Shown: one piece after another, positions 56,851 to 64,000 of the stretch
Numbering within the stretch: the stretch's first letter is position 1
Layout: each line of letters opens with the position of its first letter
Assembly (NCBI RefSeq): GCF_016009175.1
Contig: NZ_JADUCM010000006.1
Coordinates: 1-64,000 of the forward strand
Reading direction: 5' to 3'
From: Pseudomonas alkylphenolica
GTDB taxonomy: Bacteria > Pseudomonadota > Gammaproteobacteria > Pseudomonadales > Pseudomonadaceae
Length of the DNA stretch: 64,000 bases
Made by a program: the position numbers and the translations under genes
Notes under the pieces: model-generated
The model's database searches: none
What the model was told of the DNA's origin: nothing
What the model saw: only the letters and a program-made list of their open reading frames with translations

Positions 56851-56874
56851 CCGGGGTGGGCTTGCCCGCCCCGG
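56851..56874. terminator. bidirectional hairpin between the effector and DUF2802 genes
   Basis: CCGGGGTGGGC and GCCCGCCCCGG form an 11-bp stem with one G-T pair and a TT loop, extended by CCACT/AGTGG outside. It lies between convergent stops at 56844 and 56887. No T-run is present, so termination strength is uncertain. Confidence 0.5.
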
Positions 56875-56886
56875 CATCAGTGGGGC

Positions 56887-57285
56887 TCATTGCTCGGCGC
56901 GATGCACCTTACTCATCAGCTCCGCTTCGGCCTGGGTCAGGCCGCACGACTGGGTCAGCTCATCGACACTGGCGCCCATGCCCACCAGCCGCGCCGCCTG
57001 AGCGAACGACAGACTGTTGGGGTCACGCTGCTCCAACTGCAACATTTTGTCGGGCAGCGGTGCTACCGTCGCACGCAGCTCATGCAGGGCTTCGCCCATG
57101 CGCACCGTACCGTTCTGGTAGTCGTCCAGGCGCTTGGCCAGATCCTTGATGCGCTGGTCACGCAGCGCATCCCCCTGAGCCTGCTGGGCCGCTACCTCGC
57201 GCTGGCGCTTGCTGTAGTTCAGGAAGAACCACAGGCTGAGCACCCAGAGCAACGCCAGAAAAATGACTGCAACCTCGAGGATCAC
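56887..57285 (-). CDS. DUF2802 protein of the chemotaxis cluster
   Basis: This 132-residue protein has one N-terminal membrane helix (EVAVIFLALLWVLSLWFFLNY), a coiled-coil region (about 26-70) and a C-terminal helix-turn-helix-like part (AARLVGMGASVDELTQSCGLTQAEAELM). It follows cheW by 1 bp. The same gene ends the cheA-cheW cluster in other Pseudomonas; its function there is not known to me. Confidence 0.82.
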   Translation of the reverse strand: MILEVAVIFLALLWVLSLWFFLNYSKRQREVAAQQAQGDALRDQRIKDLAKRLDDYQNGTVRMGEALHELRATVAPLPDKMLQLEQRDPNSLSFAQAARLVGMGASVDELTQSCGLTQAEAELMSKVHRAEQ

Positions 57286-57286
57286 C

Positions 57287-57766
57287 TCAAATATTCTCCA
57301 GCTCGGACCACTCTTCCTCGGTCATCATCTTGTCCAGCTCGACCAGGATCAGCAGTTCGTTGTTCTTGTTGCACACACCCTGAATGAATTTGGCCGATTC
57401 TTCGTTGCCTACATTCGGCGCGGTTTCGATTTCCGACTGGCGCAGGTAAACCACTTCGGCGACGCTGTCGACGAGGATGCCAACCACTTGCTTGTCGGCT
57501 TCGATGATGACGATGCGGCTGTTGTCGGTGATTTCACTCGACATCAGGCCGAAGCGCTGGCGGGTGTCGATCACGGTGACCACGTTGCCACGCAGGTTGA
57601 TGATGCCCAGCACATAGCTCGGTGCACCCGGGACCGGGGCGATCTCGGTATAGCGCAGGACTTCCTGCACCTGCATCACGTTGATGCCGTAGGACTCGTT
57701 GTCCAGTTTGAAGGTTACCCACTGCAGGATCGGATCTTCGGAACCTTGTGCAGACGACTTTTTCAT
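57287..57766 (-). CDS. cheW: chemotaxis coupling protein CheW
   Basis: This 159-residue adaptor links CheA to receptors. The SH3-like fold is visible as LQWVTFKLDNESYGINVMQVQEVLRYTEIAPVPGAP, NLRGNVVTVIDTRQRFGL and VGILVDSVAEVV. The ATG at 57766 is the standard start. A T-tailed hairpin lies directly upstream in the transcript. Confidence 0.93.
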   Translation of the reverse strand: MKKSSAQGSEDPILQWVTFKLDNESYGINVMQVQEVLRYTEIAPVPGAPSYVLGIINLRGNVVTVIDTRQRFGLMSSEITDNSRIVIIEADKQVVGILVDSVAEVVYLRQSEIETAPNVGNEESAKFIQGVCNKNNELLILVELDKMMTEEEWSELENI

Positions 57767-57779
57767 TCCCCTATCCCTC

Positions 57780-57797
57780 AAAAACCGCCTTCGGCGG
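57780..57797 (-). terminator. hairpin with T-run just before cheW
   Basis: On the minus strand CCGCC-GAA-GGCGG is followed by five T, then by the cheW ribosome site and ATG 14 bases later. It has the form of a weak terminator inside the operon and may lower or tune cheW transcription relative to upstream genes. Confidence 0.5.
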
Positions 57798-57827
57798 AGT
57801 GCTCTGTGCGGTCGCAGGCGCGACCGA

Positions 57828-58700
57828 TTATTTATGGATTGCGTGCAGCTGCCGGACTGCACCGCTGGCGATCAACTCGGCCAGCTCGGCAACATCCAGC
57901 AAGGCGCACATGTGTTCGATGACCGTGCCCGCCAGCCAGGGTCGCTGGCCGCGCTGGCTGCGCCATTTGATCTCGTTGGGGTCCAGGCGCAGCGAACGGC
58001 TGACCTGATGCACCGCCAGCCCCCACTCGTAGCCCTGAACCGAAATGACATACTGCAGGCCCTGTCTGAAGTCGTCGCGGTAGCGGTCGGGCATTACCCA
58101 ACGTGCAGTGTCCAGGACTTTAAGGTTGCCGCTTTGACTTGGCAGGATGCCCAGGAACCAGTCAGGTTGTCCGAACAGTGGCGTCAGCTCATGGCCGGCC
58201 AATGAATAGATTGAGCCCAGGCACACCAGCGGTACCGCCAGTGTCAGCCCGGCCACGTCAAACAGCAGGCACTCAAAGGGTTCGGCAGCCCAGGCCGGGC
58301 GACCGTCGACAGTGACTGGCGGCACGGGTGTGTTGGGCGCGGGTGGCAGGTGCACCTCCACCAGCGGCTCGACCGGTGTCGGCAGCTCGGCGATCACTGC
58401 AACTGCTACCGGTTCAGGTTCGGGTTCAGGCATCGGCGCAACAACCGGCAGCACAGCCGGCAGCGCTACCGCCGCTGGCTCCGCAAACGGCAAGGGCTTG
58501 GCCTTGACCTCCGGTGCCGGCGACTGACGGACAACCTGGGCATCGCGCGCCTGCTCTTCGAGCACCGCAGCCTGGAACTCGTCGATTTCGATGGACTGTA
58601 CAACCTGCCCGATTTCCTCGGTGGCCTCATGCAGCAAACCGTCCAGGTAGGACTGCAGGGCCAGTTGCGGGCCGGTAGCGAGCTTGTGGGCGCGATTCAT
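57828..58700 (-). CDS. parP: ParP-like CheW-domain protein
   Basis: This 290-residue protein has a long Pro/Ala/Glu-rich N-terminal half (about 60-135) and a C-terminal CheW-like domain (FECLLFDVAGLTLAVPLVCLGSIYSL ... WGLAVHQVSRSLRL). In polar-flagellated bacteria ParP, with ParC, holds the chemosensory array at the pole. It overlaps parC by ATGA. Confidence 0.88.
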   Translation of the reverse strand: MNRAHKLATGPQLALQSYLDGLLHEATEEIGQVVQSIEIDEFQAAVLEEQARDAQVVRQSPAPEVKAKPLPFAEPAAVALPAVLPVVAPMPEPEPEPVAVAVIAELPTPVEPLVEVHLPPAPNTPVPPVTVDGRPAWAAEPFECLLFDVAGLTLAVPLVCLGSIYSLAGHELTPLFGQPDWFLGILPSQSGNLKVLDTARWVMPDRYRDDFRQGLQYVISVQGYEWGLAVHQVSRSLRLDPNEIKWRSQRGQRPWLAGTVIEHMCALLDVAELAELIASGAVRQLHAIHK

Positions 58701-59488
58701 CAGGCCACCTGCTGGGCAATGTTGCAGGTCAACAGGTGCTTGAGCAGCGCCCGGTAGGCCACCACCCCGCGGCTCTTGCCGTCGAATTGCGACGGCGTCA
58801 CGCCGGCACGGCTGGCATCACGCAGGCGCGTGTCCACCGGGATGTAGCCTTGCCAGATGTTCTCGGGATAGGCATCGCGCAGCACCCGCAAGGTGCCCAT
58901 CGAGGCTTGCGTACGACGGTCGAACAGCGTTGGCACGATGTGATAGGGCAACGCCTGCTTGCGCGAGCGGTTGACCATCGCCAGGGTACTGACCATGCGC
59001 TCCAGCCCCTTCACCGCCAGGTATTCGGTCTGCACCGGAATCACCAGCTGCTGGCTGGCTGCCAGGGCGTTGACCATCAGCACGCCCAGCAATGGCGGGC
59101 TGTCGATAATGGCGTAATCGAAGTCCTGCCACAGCTGCGCCAGAGACTTGGCGATTACCAGGCCCAGGCCACTTTGCCCGGGCGACTGGCGTTCCAGCAC
59201 AGCCAGTGCCGTGCTCGACGGCAACAGCGAGATCTTCTCGTCACTGGTGGGCAGCAGCAATTGCCCCGGCAAACCCTCAGGCACACTGCCCTTGTGCAGG
59301 AACAGGTCGTAGCAGCTGTGCTCCAGAACGTCCGGATTGTGCCCAAAGTAGCTGGTCATGGACCCGTGGGGGTCGAGATCGACCACGACCACGCGCTTGC
59401 CCGCCTCGGCCAGCAAGCCGGCCAGAGCGATAGAAGTGGTGGTCTTACCGACGCCACCTTTTTGATTGGCTACTGCCCAGACTCTCAT
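58700..59488 (-). CDS. parC: ParC, ParA-like chemotaxis positioning ATPase
   Basis: This is a 262-residue MinD/ParA-type ATPase. The deviant Walker A is K-G-G-V-G-K-T-T at about 11-18, and D-S-P-P-L-L-G serves as switch/Walker B. It localises chemosensory arrays at the cell pole. GGAGG precedes the ATG at 59488. It is not the chromosomal parA, which lies near the origin. Confidence 0.9.
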   Translation of the reverse strand: MRVWAVANQKGGVGKTTTSIALAGLLAEAGKRVVVVDLDPHGSMTSYFGHNPDVLEHSCYDLFLHKGSVPEGLPGQLLLPTSDEKISLLPSSTALAVLERQSPGQSGLGLVIAKSLAQLWQDFDYAIIDSPPLLGVLMVNALAASQQLVIPVQTEYLAVKGLERMVSTLAMVNRSRKQALPYHIVPTLFDRRTQASMGTLRVLRDAYPENIWQGYIPVDTRLRDASRAGVTPSQFDGKSRGVVAYRALLKHLLTCNIAQQVA

Positions 59489-59533
59489 TACGCTGCTTCC
59501 TCCCGGCAAGGCGGCCTGCCCTGCCAGGAACGG

Positions 59534-60421
59534 TTATGGGTTCGGTGACGGAGGATTGACGCGATTGCCCCCCACCGTCGGTGATACCGCTGCCGGTGCA
59601 GTTTGTGTGCCAGCCCGCTTCAATGCCGCATCAGGCGTTGCATTGGCGCTGCCGGTACCGGTCAGGCTACGACGCACTTCAAGGTTGCGGGAGATCACCA
59701 GCACCACCCGGCGGTTGCGCGCCCGTCCTTCGGCGGTGTCGTTGCCGGTTATCGGCTGGAACTCGCCATAGCCCACCGACGCCATGCGTGCCGGGTTCAC
59801 CCCTTCCATCGCGAGCAGGCGGACGATACTGGCGGCGCGTGCCGAAGACAGTTCCCAGTTGGTCGGGTATTGCGCCGTGCGGATCGGCAGGTCGTCGGTA
59901 AAGCCCTCGACATGCACCGGGTTGGCGAACGGTTTGAGGATCCTGGCGACCTTCTCGATGATGTTGAACGCAACATCGCTGGGCATTGCATCGCCGCTGC
60001 CAAACAGCAGCGAAGAGTTGAGTTCGATTTCGACCCACAGCTCATTACCGCGCACGGTCATCTGATCGGACTTGATCAGGTCGCCAAAGGCATCACGTAC
60101 ATCGTCGGTAATGGTTTTCAGCGGGTCGCTGCTGGTCTGTGCAAGCCCGGCGTCCACCTGGTCGCTGTCCTTGATCAGAGGTTCGGCCGGCTTCACCGTC
60201 AGCGGACGCTCATCACCGATCGGGATCGGACGCATGCTTTTTTCCGGGTCGTTGAACACCCCGATCAACGCCTGGGAAAGGATTTTGTACTTGCCCTCGT
60301 TAATCGAAGAGATCGAGTACATGACCACGAAAAAGGCAAACAGCAAGGTGATGAAGTCCGCGTAGGACACCAGCCAGCGTTCGTGGTTTTCATGCTCTTC
60401 GGGCTGTCGACGGCGCGCCAT
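59534..60421 (-). CDS. motD: flagellar motor protein MotD
   Basis: MotD is the MotB-like stator subunit paired with MotC. It has 295 residues: a short charged start, one helix with the proton-carrying Asp region (VSYADFITLLFAFFVVMYSIS), a linker, and a C-terminal OmpA-like peptidoglycan-binding domain (VEGFTDDLPI...LSSARAASIVRLL). A Pro/Ala-rich tail follows. In Pseudomonas MotCD is the stator linked to swarming. Confidence 0.93.
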   Translation of the reverse strand: MARRRQPEEHENHERWLVSYADFITLLFAFFVVMYSISSINEGKYKILSQALIGVFNDPEKSMRPIPIGDERPLTVKPAEPLIKDSDQVDAGLAQTSSDPLKTITDDVRDAFGDLIKSDQMTVRGNELWVEIELNSSLLFGSGDAMPSDVAFNIIEKVARILKPFANPVHVEGFTDDLPIRTAQYPTNWELSSARAASIVRLLAMEGVNPARMASVGYGEFQPITGNDTAEGRARNRRVVLVISRNLEVRRSLTGTGSANATPDAALKRAGTQTAPAAVSPTVGGNRVNPPSPNP

Positions 60422-60424
60422 GTA

Positions 60425-61165
60425 TTACTCCATGAAGCCCTGAAGCTTCAGCTCGATCGAACGCGGGTTTTCACCCTCAGCGATCGACAGCAGGCCCTCC
60501 AGCAGCATTTCCCGGTAACGCGACTGGCGCATGGCCAGAGCCTTGAGCTTGTTCGCGATCGGTAACAGGATGAGGTTGGCACTGGCCACGCCATAAATGG
60601 TGGCAACGAAGGCCACGGCAATGCCGTTGCCCAGCTGCGACGGATCAGCCAGGTTGCCCATCACATGAATCAGGCCCATGACCGCACCGATGATGCCGAT
60701 GGTCGGTGCGTAACCGCCCATGCACTCGAACACCTTGGCGGCCTGGATATCCCGGCTTTCCTGGGTGTAGAAATCCACTTCAAGGATGCTGCGGATGGCC
60801 TCGGGCTCAGCACCATCGACCAGCAACTGCAGGCCTTTGCGCGCATACGGGTCAGGCTCGGCATCGGCCACGCCTTCCAGGCCCAGCAGGCCCTCCTTGC
60901 GCGCCGTCAGGCTCCAGTTGACTACGCGATCTATGCCACCGGCCAGGTCGACCCGTGGCGGAAACAGAATCCAGCGCACGATCTGCAGCGCCCGCTTGAA
61001 CGCGCTCATCGGCGACTGCAGCAGCGCCGCCGCCAGGGTACCGCCCAGCACGATCAAGGCCGCCGGGCCGTTGATCAGGGCAGACAGGTGCCCGCCTTCA
61101 AGAAAGTTGCCGCCGATAATGGCGACAAACGCCAGAATGATCCCGATAAGGCTCAAAACATCCAT
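60425..61165 (-). CDS. motC: flagellar motor protein MotC
   Basis: This MotA-like proton-channel stator subunit has 246 residues and four helices; [25 protein letters not shown] opens it and GGYAPTIGIIGAVMGLIHVMGNL is the conserved third-helix part. Its ATG overlaps the cheB stop by one base (TGATG). Partner of MotD immediately downstream. Confidence 0.94.
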   Translation of the reverse strand: MDVLSLIGIILAFVAIIGGNFLEGGHLSALINGPAALIVLGGTLAAALLQSPMSAFKRALQIVRWILFPPRVDLAGGIDRVVNWSLTARKEGLLGLEGVADAEPDPYARKGLQLLVDGAEPEAIRSILEVDFYTQESRDIQAAKVFECMGGYAPTIGIIGAVMGLIHVMGNLADPSQLGNGIAVAFVATIYGVASANLILLPIANKLKALAMRQSRYREMLLEGLLSIAEGENPRSIELKLQGFME

Positions 61166-62283
61166 CAGACGCAAGCCTCGACCAGGTGTTTGCCAATCTC
61201 ATCCAGGCTATACACCGCGTCGGCCAGGTTGGCCTTGACGATAGCCATGGGCATGCCATAGATCACGCAGCTGGCTTCATCCTGGGCCCACACCGTACTC
61301 CCGCCCTGCTTGAGCAGACGTGCGCCTTCACGGCCATCGGCGCCCATGCCGGTCAGCACGACTGACAAGACTTTGTCGCCGTAGGACTTGGCTGCAGAAC
61401 CAAAGGTGATGTCTACGCATGGCTTGTAGTTCAAGCGCTCATCACCCGGCAGAATCTTCACCGCGCCACGACCGTCGACCATCATTTGCTTGCCGCCCGG
61501 GGCCAGCAACGCCAGGCCCGGACGCAACATGTCACCATCTTCGGCTTCTTTCACACTGATCTTGCACAGCTTGTCGAGTCGCTCGGCAAAGGCCTTGGTG
61601 AACGCCGCCGGCATGTGCTGGATCAGCACGATCGGTGCCGGGAAATTCGCCGGTAGCTGGGTCAGCACGCGCTGCAGGGCTACCGGGCCTCCGGTGGACG
61701 TGCCAATGGCGACCAGCTTGTAGGGCTTGCGCTTGGGCGCAGGCGAGCTGGCGACAGGTGCCGCTGCCCGCACTGGCGCTGCGCTGCGCACGGTGGCGCT
61801 GGCGCCCAGGCTGCTGACATGCGGCTGAGCAACGGCGCTCGGCTGCGGTGCTGGCGCCGGGCTGGCATGGCTGCTGAAACGACGGTTGCTGCGCGAAATG
61901 GTATGGACCTTTTCGCACAGCATCTGCTTGACCTTCTCCGGGTTGCGCGAGATGTCTTCAAAGTTTTTTGGCAGGTAATCGACCGCGCCGGCATCCAGGG
62001 CGTCGAGGGTGACCCGCGCACCTTCGTGCGTCAGCGAAGAGAACATCAACACCGGGGTCGGGCAGCGCTGCATGATGTGCCGCACCGCGGTGATGCCATC
62101 CATCATGGGCATTTCGTAGTCCATGGTGATGACATCGGGTTTGAGCGACAGCGCCTGGTCGATCGCTTCCTTGCCGTTGGTCGCAGTACCCACGACCTGG
62201 ATAGTCGGGTCCGCTGAAAGAATTTCCGAGACACGGCGGCGGAAGAAACCGGAATCATCCACCACCAGGACCTTGACTGCCAT
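61165..62283 (-). CDS. cheB: chemotaxis methylesterase CheB
   Basis: CheB removes methyl groups from chemoreceptors when phosphorylated by CheA. It has 372 residues: receiver domain at 1-120 with phospho-acceptor Asp55 ([11 protein letters not shown]), an Ala/Pro-rich linker (about 140-185), and the esterase domain with Ser in GTSTGGP, His in IQHMPAAF and Asp in GMGADG. The ATG at 62283 is standard; a longer frame to 62331 has no support. Confidence 0.95.
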   Translation of the reverse strand: MAVKVLVVDDSGFFRRRVSEILSADPTIQVVGTATNGKEAIDQALSLKPDVITMDYEMPMMDGITAVRHIMQRCPTPVLMFSSLTHEGARVTLDALDAGAVDYLPKNFEDISRNPEKVKQMLCEKVHTISRSNRRFSSHASPAPAPQPSAVAQPHVSSLGASATVRSAAPVRAAAPVASSPAPKRKPYKLVAIGTSTGGPVALQRVLTQLPANFPAPIVLIQHMPAAFTKAFAERLDKLCKISVKEAEDGDMLRPGLALLAPGGKQMMVDGRGAVKILPGDERLNYKPCVDITFGSAAKSYGDKVLSVVLTGMGADGREGARLLKQGGSTVWAQDEASCVIYGMPMAIVKANLADAVYSLDEIGKHLVEACV

Positions 62284-62327
62284 AAACACTCCATTAGGGG
62301 GCGCGGCGGGCGGCCGCGCCACCAGAA

Positions 62328-64000
62328 TCAAATACGCCGGGCGGCGTAACGCTTGAGCATGCTCGGCACGTCGAGAATCAGCGCAATGCGCCCGTCACCG
62401 GTGATGGTGGCGCCCGACATGCCTGGCGTGCCCTGGAGCATTTTGCCCAGCGGCTTGATGACCACTTCCTCCTGACCCACCAGCTGATCGACGACGAAGC
62501 CGATACGCTGGGTGCCCACCGAAAGGATCACCACATGGCCTTCGCGCTGCTCTTCATGAGCGGCGGAACTGACCAGCCAACGCTTGAGGTAGAACAGCGG
62601 CAAGGCCTTGTCGCGGACGATGACCACTTCCTGACCGTCGACGACATTGGTGCGCGACAGGTCGAGGTGGAAAATCTCGTTGACGTTGACCAGCGGGAAA
62701 GCAAACGCCTGGTTGCCGAGCATCACCATCAGCGTCGGCATGATCGCCAGGGTCAGCGGCACCTTGATGACGATCTTCGAGCCCTGGCCCTTGGCCGAGA
62801 AGATGTTGATCGAGCCGTTGAGCTGGGCGATCTTGGTTTTCACCACGTCCATGCCCACACCGCGACCGGACACATCGGAGATTTCGGTCTTGGTCGAAAA
62901 GCCCGGGGCAAAAATCAGGTTGTAGCAGTCCGACTCGCTCAGGCGATCGGCTGCATCCTTGTCCATCAGGCCCTTTTCCACGGCCTTGGCGCGCAGCACG
63001 TTAGGGTCCATGCCCTTGCCGTCGTCAGAAATCGACAGGAGGATGTGATCACCTTCCTGCTCGGCCGACAGCACTACCTTGCCGCCCCGCGACTTGCCCG
63101 ATGCTTCACGTTCTTCCGGGGTTTCGACGCCATGGTCGACGGCGTTGCGCACCAAGTGCACCAGCGGGTCGGCCAAGGCCTCCACGAGGTTCTTGTCGAG
63201 GTCGGTTTCTTCACCGACGAGCTCGAGGTTGATCTCTTTCTTCAGCTGGCGGGCCAGGTCGCGAACCAGCCGCGGGAAGCGCCCGAAGACCTTCTTGATC
63301 GGCTGCATGCGGGTTTTCATGACTGCGGTCTGCAGGTCGGCCGTGACCACGTCAAGGTTCGACACTGCCTTGGACATGGCCTCGTCGCCGCTGTTGAGCC
63401 CCAGACGAACCAGGCGGTTACGCACCAGCACCAGTTCGCCGACCATGTTCATGATTTCGTCCAGCCGCGCGGTATCGACCCGCACAGTCGTTTCCGCTTC
63501 ACTGGCGGCATGCTTGTCAGGCGCCGGGGCTGCCTGGCGTGCAGGGGCCGCGGCAGGCGCCGCAGCTTTCGCCGGCGCAGCAACGGGTGCAGCCGCAGGT
63601 TTGGCGGCCGGCGTTGGCGCAGCGGCTGCGGCAGGCTTGGCTGCACTGGCAACGGCCGGCGCGGCGGCAGTGGCAACGCTGTCCGGGGTGAACTTGCCCT
63701 TGCCATGCAACTGATCGAGCAGCGCTTCGAACTCGTGCTCGGAAATGTGTTCGTCTGTGCTCGCTACTGCCGGGGTTTCAGCCGGTGCGGCACCTGCCAG
63801 CGCGTCGACGGCGAAGGTGCCCTTGCCGTGCAACTGGTCCAGCAATGCTTCGAACTCGTCGTCGGTGATTTCGTCACTGGCGCTTGGCGTGCTCTCGGCA
63901 GTGGCTGCCGGCGCGCTGACGCTGCCAGGGGCGAACTGGCCTTTACCGTGCAGTTGATCGAGCAGCGACTCGAACTCGGCGTCGGTGATCTCGTCACTGG
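62328..64000 (-). CDS. cheA: chemotaxis histidine kinase CheA (N-terminus beyond window)
   Basis: The frame is open to the right edge, so the gene is cut. Visible from the C-terminus are the CheW-like P5 domain, the P4 ATPase ([32 protein letters not shown]), the P3 dimerisation helices ([24 protein letters not shown]), and an Ala/Pro-rich linker. Before these are three tandem copies of [12 protein letters not shown] in the linker (63996-63670). The P1 phosphotransfer histidine lies outside the window. It phosphorylates CheB and CheY; the gene order cheA-cheB-motC-motD is the Pseudomonas standard. Confidence 0.95.
   Translation of the reverse strand, partial: SDEITDAEFESLLDQLHGKGQFAPGSVSAPAATAESTPSASDEITDDEFEALLDQLHGKGTFAVDALAGAAPAETPAVASTDEHISEHEFEALLDQLHGKGKFTPDSVATAAAPAVASAAKPAAAAAPTPAAKPAAAPVAAPAKAAAPAAAPARQAAPAPDKHAASEAETTVRVDTARLDEIMNMVGELVLVRNRLVRLGLNSGDEAMSKAVSNLDVVTADLQTAVMKTRMQPIKKVFGRFPRLVRDLARQLKKEINLELVGEETDLDKNLVEALADPLVHLVRNAVDHGVETPEEREASGKSRGGKVVLSAEQEGDHILLSISDDGKGMDPNVLRAKAVEKGLMDKDAADRLSESDCYNLIFAPGFSTKTEISDVSGRGVGMDVVKTKIAQLNGSINIFSAKGQGSKIVIKVPLTLAIMPTLMVMLGNQAFAFPLVNVNEIFHLDLSRTNVVDGQEVVIVRDKALPLFYLKRWLVSSAAHEEQREGHVVILSVGTQRIGFVVDQLVGQEEVVIKPLGKMLQGTPGMSGATITGDGRIALILDVPSMLKRYAARRI

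Noticed and set aside
58312..58527. Gly/Ser/Thr-rich plus-strand frame opposite parP
   Set aside because: Repetitive translation is the mirror of the Pro/Ala/Glu-rich parP linker, not a gene.

Overview
The window reads as Pseudomonas chromosome, most like the P. putida/P. fluorescens side of the genus. The reasons are high G+C, P. putida-type REP palindromes, a ccm cytochrome c cluster next to a second fliK and a short flhB-like gene, and a cheA-cheB-motC-motD-parC-parP-cheW cluster. This is judged from remembered gene order and protein families; no database search was run.

Region 1 (1-25957) is a purine-to-central-metabolism block. It begins with xdhC, whose 5' end is replaced by a poly-C tract, then guaD, aqpZ, a GntR/FCD regulator, an AzgA-type purine permease, hiuH, puuE, uraD, allA, a membrane cytochrome c urate oxidase (puuD), a urate-type permease (uacT) and two tandem Tsx-like outer-membrane channels. 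A small membrane protein, an LtaS-like sulfatase, a DUF808 protein and a RutR-like TetR regulator follow. The block resumes with glcG-like/gcl (divergent), hyi, glxR, ttuD, pyk and a urea transporter. Together these take guanine and xanthine to urate, allantoin, ureidoglycolate and glyoxylate, then via tartronate semialdehyde and glycerate to pyruvate. A perfect palindrome, TTGTATACAA, occurs in the control regions of azgA, puuE and gcl/glcG, with near-copies upstream of hiuH and the GntR gene. This suggests one regulator for both halves. Allantoicase, the usual step between PuuE and AllA, is absent from the block.

Region 2 (25958-44981) is ordinary accessory metabolism and transport: a voltage-gated-type K+ channel with a C-terminal zinc ribbon, sulfate-binding protein, an MscS-family channel, a DUF2946/TonB receptor/PepSY metal-uptake set, a 23S rRNA-type methyltransferase, an alpha/beta hydrolase, two EamA exporters with Lrp and LysR regulators nearby, a DadA-like oxidase with a divergent LysR regulator, a histidine phosphatase, FKBP, a GFA protein, a 2-hydroxyacid dehydrogenase and a lipoprotein.

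Region 3 (44992-51932, minus strand) is a complete ccmABCDEFGHI operon, including the 58-residue ccmD.

Region 4 (52096-64000) holds fliK-like and flhB-C-terminus-like genes, then a 914-residue protein with a glycosyltransferase domain like that of large clostridial toxins (TcdA/TcdB). After that come DUF2802, cheW, parP, parC, motD, motC, cheB and the 3' part of cheA on the minus strand, cut by the window edge.

The most interesting items are the TcdB-like effector candidate, the shared purine operator, a sigma-54-type promoter with an upstream dyad before the second Tsx gene, the missing allantoicase, and a perfect palindrome that buries the ribosome binding site of the K+ channel gene. No rRNA, tRNA, CRISPR array, insertion sequence or prophage was recognised.
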